The translations under genes and the position numbers were made by a program. DNA of 64,000 nucleotides from Acarospora socialis (Eukaryota; Ascomycota; Lecanoromycetes; Acarosporales; Acarosporaceae). Below are positions 59,077-64,000 of this stretch, piece after piece (the stretch's first letter is position 1; each line of letters begins with the position of its first letter). The stretch covers positions 248,001-312,000 of the forward strand of contig JAMYGW020000013.1 in assembly GCA_025617375.2 (NCBI GenBank), written 5' to 3'. The notes beneath the pieces are model-generated. The model was not told where the DNA came from. It saw nothing but the letters and a program-made list of their open reading frames with translations, and made no database searches.

Positions 59077-60375
59077 ATTTACATCTGAGCATCAGAAAAT
59101 ACTGAATTGATTAGCAGTATGTTTTGATTGCTATTCTGATGACTTTTATTGTCATTGTTATTGATTATTTCTTGTGATAGAAATGATTCACATAATATAC
59201 TTTTGTTAACAAAGAAAAACATATGCAGATGAGTTTTAGAAGATGTTGATTTATGTGACTGATTAGTTTTTGAAGATGATGATGCTGTAAATAAATTGAA
59301 GTTGTGTAAGATAGAAACTATGAATTGATGAAAACTTCACTCAGCTTAAAATGAATCTGACTGATCTGATTGATCAGACTAATTGATATTGTCAGTAAAC
59401 TGAAATGAGATTTACATTAAAAATGCTGAATGATTCAATAGAGATGTCAAGTCATTCTTGAAACAGTGAATGATCTTGATAAAACTACTCTTAATGAATG
59501 ATCAACTGATAGAATACTCTAAATCAGAAAATTGACTGATATTCTTATAAGTTTGTTGAAGATCTGATGTATCAGCAAACTGATATCTGATGAAAATAAA
59601 GTATAAGATGATGATTCTGTGAGCTAAATCAATGATGTTGTTTGATATTGAGAAGACATAGACATGATTCATGAATTCAAACTGCTTTAGCTGATAAACA
59701 GCTAGAATACATCAGTCTGATAGACAAGATAGATCTTAACTTGATGACAAAGCAGCTGAACTAAAATCTACTGATGAGTCTGTTGAAGACTTTATTAAAG
59801 TAATAACTCATGAACAGAAGTCATAAGAGTGATGAGTTTGTATAAAGAATAATTAAGTAAATATAAACAAAAGCAAAATAACATCAACAGTGAATTGAAC
59901 AAGTAAGACTAGATAACATTGTCTGATAAAATTGTCATCATAAATATGTCAGACAGATAAGATCTAACAGTTAGGTAAATGGTAGACAGTGAAAACAGTC
60001 TTGATAAGATTGACAAGCTCAATATGTTGAAGATCTAATGAGTTCAGTGAGATAAAATCAGACTGATAGTGTTGTATGAAGATGATTGAATTTAAGACAC
60101 AAATCAATGATCATAGACTCAATGATTTGTACAATTGGTGCTATCAAATTATTAGAATCATTATACAAGTGAGTGAAAGATGTAATTGCTAAAGAGCTAC
60201 CTATGAAAAAACTCTGCATATATGTCTCTCATGAGTGTCTTTCATATCTAGCAATCAGTTCATTAAGCTCATGATGTCAGCAAGATTGCAAAGTGATCTG
60301 ATGAAACACATTTGACAGTAAAATTAAGACTGAGACTAATCTGATTTATAACACTCTTATTATTATGCAGATAAT
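59077..60375. other. AT-rich decayed stretch, unidentified
   Basis: CpG-free. With TGA read as Trp, long coherent forward segments appear (EFKTQINDHRLNDLYNWCYQ near 60,090; LKSTDESVEDFIKVITHEQK near 59,760), suggesting one or more dead transposon proteins. No known motif was recognised. Confidence 0.4.
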
Positions 60376-60863
60376 GGGGTGATCAAGTGGTATAGTGAAT
60401 GTATACTGCTTGAGTGACCTAAGAAATTAAGTGAAAAACTAGGGAAGTAGTGACCCCACTAGTATATTGCTTAATTTCAAAGATTGTGAGTTCAAATCCC
60501 ACACCACTCACCAAACCAACCACTGAGTCATTCAGTTGTATAAGAAAAACAAGTGATGAAAAAATTCTACAGATCTTAGTTGTCTATAAAAGACACTATA
60601 CACACAATCATTTACCTATTATTTAGACATCAAACCTCAAATTTCCTTAACTATTGGTCACTGAGGCCCACAATCAGATTGACTGCTCAGAAGTGATCAA
60701 TAAGCAATCAGAATTATCAGAATAAATCTGTAATTCATATATTATACTTATGAATTGTCAGAATAAATCTGCATATTCAACAAATGCTCTATCACAAGTC
60801 ATCATAGTGCATGTTTGCTGATATAGACTATAAAAGGAAGAATAAATAAATAAATAAATAAAT
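60376..60863 (+). mobile_element. SINE copy C
   Basis: About 488 bp, forward. Same layout as copy D: head GGGGTGATCAAGTGGTATAG, hairpin arms GAAATTAAGTGAAAAACTAG and CTAGTATATTGCTTAATTTC, B-box region GAGTTCAAATCCCAC, and a (TAAA)n tail. I found no clear target duplication. Confidence 0.88.
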
Positions 60864-61909
60864 CTAACTTTATAATTGAGAAATCTCAGTTGAAACATAA
60901 CATCAGATTGAATATCAGTAGCTAGAAGTCTTCAATCAGCATACTCAATGTCACAGTCAAGAATCACATTGGCTTTTTCTACTGAATGATCACAAAAGTT
61001 ATATCTCAATTGACTTTATTGAGTACTGTCAAAGTCATCACATCATAGCTCTTTGTTTTTCTTCTTATTCAACTCATTTCTTATAATCTCTGAATATTGA
61101 AATCTTTGAACTCTTAAGTAAAATCTACAAGAAATATGTTTATCTACACTTTCATTATGAAGCTGTGACTATTAACAAGCTAAACTTTCTATTCTATTAT
61201 CAGAGTGCTAAAATGAAGAACTTTTTCAAACAGAATACTCTCAGTACATGATGATTAACTGATCTTGTTTTTTACAACTCTGACATTGTTATCACAAAGC
61301 TTTTTCATTTCAAGACTGCTTCTTACACTATCTTTATCAATGAGAATGAAGTTCAGATCAATGTTTCTGTTATATTTTATACTGTTACTTAAATTAATGA
61401 GATTGTTAGTGCAATTCTGTCAGATATGACATCATTGTTGTATGTGTGAGTTTTAAATCTTAAGAACACAGTTCTGACAGCTGTTATGAATAGAACAATT
61501 CTACAGTGAATTAATCAAAAACTGTTGAATAAACAGCAGCAGCAGTGATGAAAGAAGCAGTCATGAAAGACTGTTGTAAAAACTCAAGTTCTTACTGTCA
61601 ACAAAAATAGAACTCTAGTGCAGAAGAAGAAGAATAAGAAGAAGAATTTGAATAAGAAGATGAAAAGATATTATGTATTGAGAGATAAAATTGAATTTGT
61701 GAAGTTGATCTACAAGAAACTGACTATGAACTACTTAGTCTTCATGTAATTAGTTATTCTAGACAACATCTACCTACTCTCTGTAGAATGAGTTGAATTA
61801 GATGACAGTGAGAGTGATAGTGAGATGACTCACTTAGATAACTAACTTGAGTAATTGACTAATACATTATGAAAGTGATAATTTGAATAAATCAATAGTA
61901 TTTTGATAT
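60864..61909 (+). other. Decayed coding-like stretch, unidentified
   Basis: Reading TGA as Trp, 61,130-61,800 gives a coherent chain (KMKNFFKQNTLSTWWLTDLV, FYNSDIVITKLFHFKTASYT) ending in a strongly basic Lys/Arg region (QKKKNKKKNLNKKMKRYYVL) and an acidic tail. Probably a transposon-encoded protein; family unknown. Confidence 0.4.
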
Positions 61910-62570
61910 AAACTAATTAAGTGACAGCAAGATGATCTGACTACATCAGCAATTTAATAACATGACTCAAAGCTGACTTAAAGCTAGATTTTGCTCACTT
62001 TTACTCAAAAAACTGCTCTGAGCTAATGATCTCATGTACTAGCTCTGAAGTGCTCTGAGCTAGCTCTGAGCTACATATAAAATGTGTATAAAAGTGAATA
62101 ATATTCATAAATAAAATCATAAAAAATTGCTTAATAATCAGTCTATTTTTAGAAACTTTCTTGACTTTAAAGATTTTTAATAACCATAACTAGATGTAGT
62201 ATTAGTAATAATAATATATTAAAGACTAGTGTATTTTGTCTGAATTTTTCAAAAATAAAATTATAAATGCACTAATATTGATGACTCATTTTTACACTAA
62301 GCAATTAAGCTTAAAGCTTAGTGTATAGCTTAATTCTAATTTTAGTAATTTGTAATATATGATGTAAAATACAATATTAATGAAATATATAATTTATAAG
62401 CTTACTAAGCAGCTCAGAGTCAGCTCAAAGCACTTAAAGCAAGTATACACAGCTAAAATCTAGCTCTGAGCTGACTTTGAGCTGCTTTTTCACTTTTTTT
62501 TAAGTCAAAATAGCTGAGCTGTCTCTCAACTTGCTGATGTAGATGACTGACTTAACTAAATAACAATTAT
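61910..62570. mobile_element. MITE-like element with long imperfect inverted ends
   Basis: The ends are inverted copies. CTACATCAGCAA (61941-61952) faces TTGCTGATGTAG (62531-62542); further out, TAATTAAGTGAC faces GACTTAACTA; further in, CTCAAAGCTGACTTAAAGC faces a GCTCTGAGCTGACTTTGAG block near 62,463. No coding capacity is seen inside. Internal AGCTCTGAGCT words are self-complementary. Confidence 0.55.
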
Positions 62571-62579
62571 ATTACATTG

Positions 62580-63790
62580 TTCAGAGTGACAGATCAATCA
62601 AATGTTAAAATATGTATCTTATGAATCATTACACTCAATTATAACATCATCAATATCATTTCACATCATTATCATGAACTTCATACTGACATTATCATCA
62701 GACAATCAGAGTCTCAATTACATTTTTACAGTTATCAACAAATTCATCAAACAAATACTTTTTCTATCTGACAGATCTATCTATACAGCTTTGAACTGAG
62801 CAAAGATCTTGCTTTTTGATTTAATGAAACACAATTAAAACATATCTCAACAAATCATCAGTTATCACAATAAAAAGTTTCTTTCATCATTCTGACAAGC
62901 TATTTTTGACTTTTTAAACACTAAACTTCTCAATTCTACAGCATATCATCTTCAAACTGATGAACAATCTGAATGTACATATTAAACAGTCAAAATTATC
63001 TTACAATATGCTCTATTTAATTCAAAGAAATCAGATAAAGATTTTATTATGATGTTACTGTATCTGCAAGACTATCTTAATAACAGTTGAAATTTATCTA
63101 CTGACTATGTATTTAACAAACTAGTTTATGAATTTTGCACAAATGACAGTCTTAATATGTTGTTGTTTTTCAATGTATCACTCAAAGATTATACTCATCT
63201 ATAGCAAATCTACTGCAACAAGATTAAACAAGCAATTGTGTTTGCAAATGTCATCTTAAAACACTATTATGATGTGCATCATACACTCATTATACTTAAA
63301 TTAATGATTTACTTGTGTCTATTTTACAGATACATCATTTCTGATCTCATCAATTGAAAGTTTTTAAATTGATGAGTTGACTCATTTTGAATCATAAAAT
63401 GTGTCAACAATCTAGCTTATCACTTTAATCTATCTTCTATGATGTGAATTCATTCAGTAATATCAGTTGCACAACTTAAATCTGTTTTGTCACTTAACAG
63501 CAATCTTTACAATTGACAATTTAATATTAATTCTTTTCTTGTTGAAAATGACACAGTTATCAATGACAAAATCAAGAACATTGATGTGATATCTTTCTAC
63601 AAAATTGAGTGTCTACTAAATAAACATATCACACAATACAGATGCAATCAATCAATGATGAAATATCTAGTCAAGTGAAAGAAATACAATCATAATCACA
63701 ATGTGTAATATGACATTAAGAACTTGAAGAATACAAAGAATTTGATACTGAACTATAAACAGATGACAATAACTACATTTATTTAATTGT
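62580..63790 (+). pseudogene. Ty3/Gypsy chromovirus integrase-chromodomain remnant
   Basis: Forward strand. The integrase core reads FHIIIMNFILTLS (first Asp region, changed to Asn), then NKFIKQILFLSDRSIYTA and STAYHLQTDEQSEC (family STAYHPQTDGQSERT: CGT to TGT and GGN to GAN). Near 63,560-63,740, a C-terminal chromodomain reads SFYKIECLLNKHI and MKYLVK-stop-KKYNHNHNV, where TGA replaces the Trp of YLVKWKGY. The upstream RT and LTRs are not visible. Confidence 0.85.
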
Positions 63791-64000
63791 CATTCTCAAC
63801 ATTATTTACATATCACTATATCACTTACCTGCTCTTTGATTGTTTAAAATGATTGAGTTATGAGTTTTTTGTTAAAAACTTTATCATCTCTGTTAACATC
63901 TATTTTGCTGATGCTGCTGAAGTTTCTAATTTATTAACATTACATATTGCTATTGACAATTTCAATAAGATCATCAGCTTTCTTTAATGAAAGACAGATT

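Noticed and set aside
40740-64000. Mitochondrial or mitochondrion-derived DNA, because the block is AT-rich and TGA falls at Trp positions
   Set aside because: The recognisable content is nuclear retrotransposons (Copia with LTRs and target duplication, LINE, SINEs, Gypsy chromovirus). Frames also carry TAA stops and altered catalytic residues, so TGA is damage, not a code change.
40740-64000. Classical Neurospora-type RIP
   Set aside because: The homologous pair shows CpA sites unchanged and CpG/CpC sites changed, and Trp codons became TGA rather than TAG. RIP-like in spirit, but the context is different.

Overview
The window is nuclear DNA of a filamentous ascomycete (Pezizomycotina). The evidence is genes split by many 46-110 nt GT-AG introns, fungal-specific families (RfeG, areA-GATA-like/DUF1752, DUF8035, MARVEL), a clustered leucine-breakdown pathway, and an AT-rich transposon graveyard. 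I cannot name the species; the class Eurotiomycetes is a guess. Exon structures below were built by hand by keeping the reading frame across introns and matching remembered family motifs. No database was searched.

Bases 1-40,700 are a normal gene-rich compartment. In order it holds: rfeG (-), DNA polymerase eta RAD30 (-), a GST-fold protein (+), a DUF8035-type repeat protein (+), tRNA-Gly(GCC), a tail-anchored inositol-polyphosphate 5-phosphatase-like protein (+), a secreted/membrane protein with a His-rich stretch (+), an areA-GATA-like (DUF1752) protein (-), a mitochondrial-type short-chain dehydrogenase (-), a four-helix MARVEL protein (-), mccA (-), an acidic conserved protein (+), ivdA (-) divergent from mccB (+), the Ras-type GTPase RSR1/BUD1 (-), and glucosidase I (-). 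mccA, ivdA and mccB encode consecutive mitochondrial steps of leucine degradation (isovaleryl-CoA to 3-methylcrotonyl-CoA to 3-methylglutaconyl-CoA). RSR1 is cut into eight exons, one only 10 nt long.

Near base 40,700 the DNA changes abruptly to an AT-rich block that runs to the window end and contains almost no CpG. It holds an intact-ended but decayed Ty1/Copia element with matching LTRs and a 5-bp target duplication, a second truncated Copia, a reverse-strand LINE (Tad1-like: zinc-knuckle ORF1, endonuclease, RT, RNase H), Ty3/Gypsy remnants (a reverse-strand protease region and a forward integrase-chromodomain), a MITE-like inverted-repeat element, several unclassified decayed stretches, and at least six copies of a ~480 bp tRNA-headed SINE, some flanked by 13-16 bp target duplications and one nested inside another.

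The most striking signal is mutational. A 62-bp homologous pair (40,551-40,612 and the reverse complement of 47,354-47,415) differs at ten positions. All ten are C-to-T or G-to-A changes; they hit every CpG and the 5' C of every CpC, and leave CpA and CpT untouched. The same pattern explains why conserved Trp codons (TGG) in the Copia, LINE and Gypsy remnants are now TGA. This differs from classical Neurospora RIP (CpA to TpA, giving TAG/TAA) and suggests a repeat-directed mutator with a CpS (C followed by G or C) preference.
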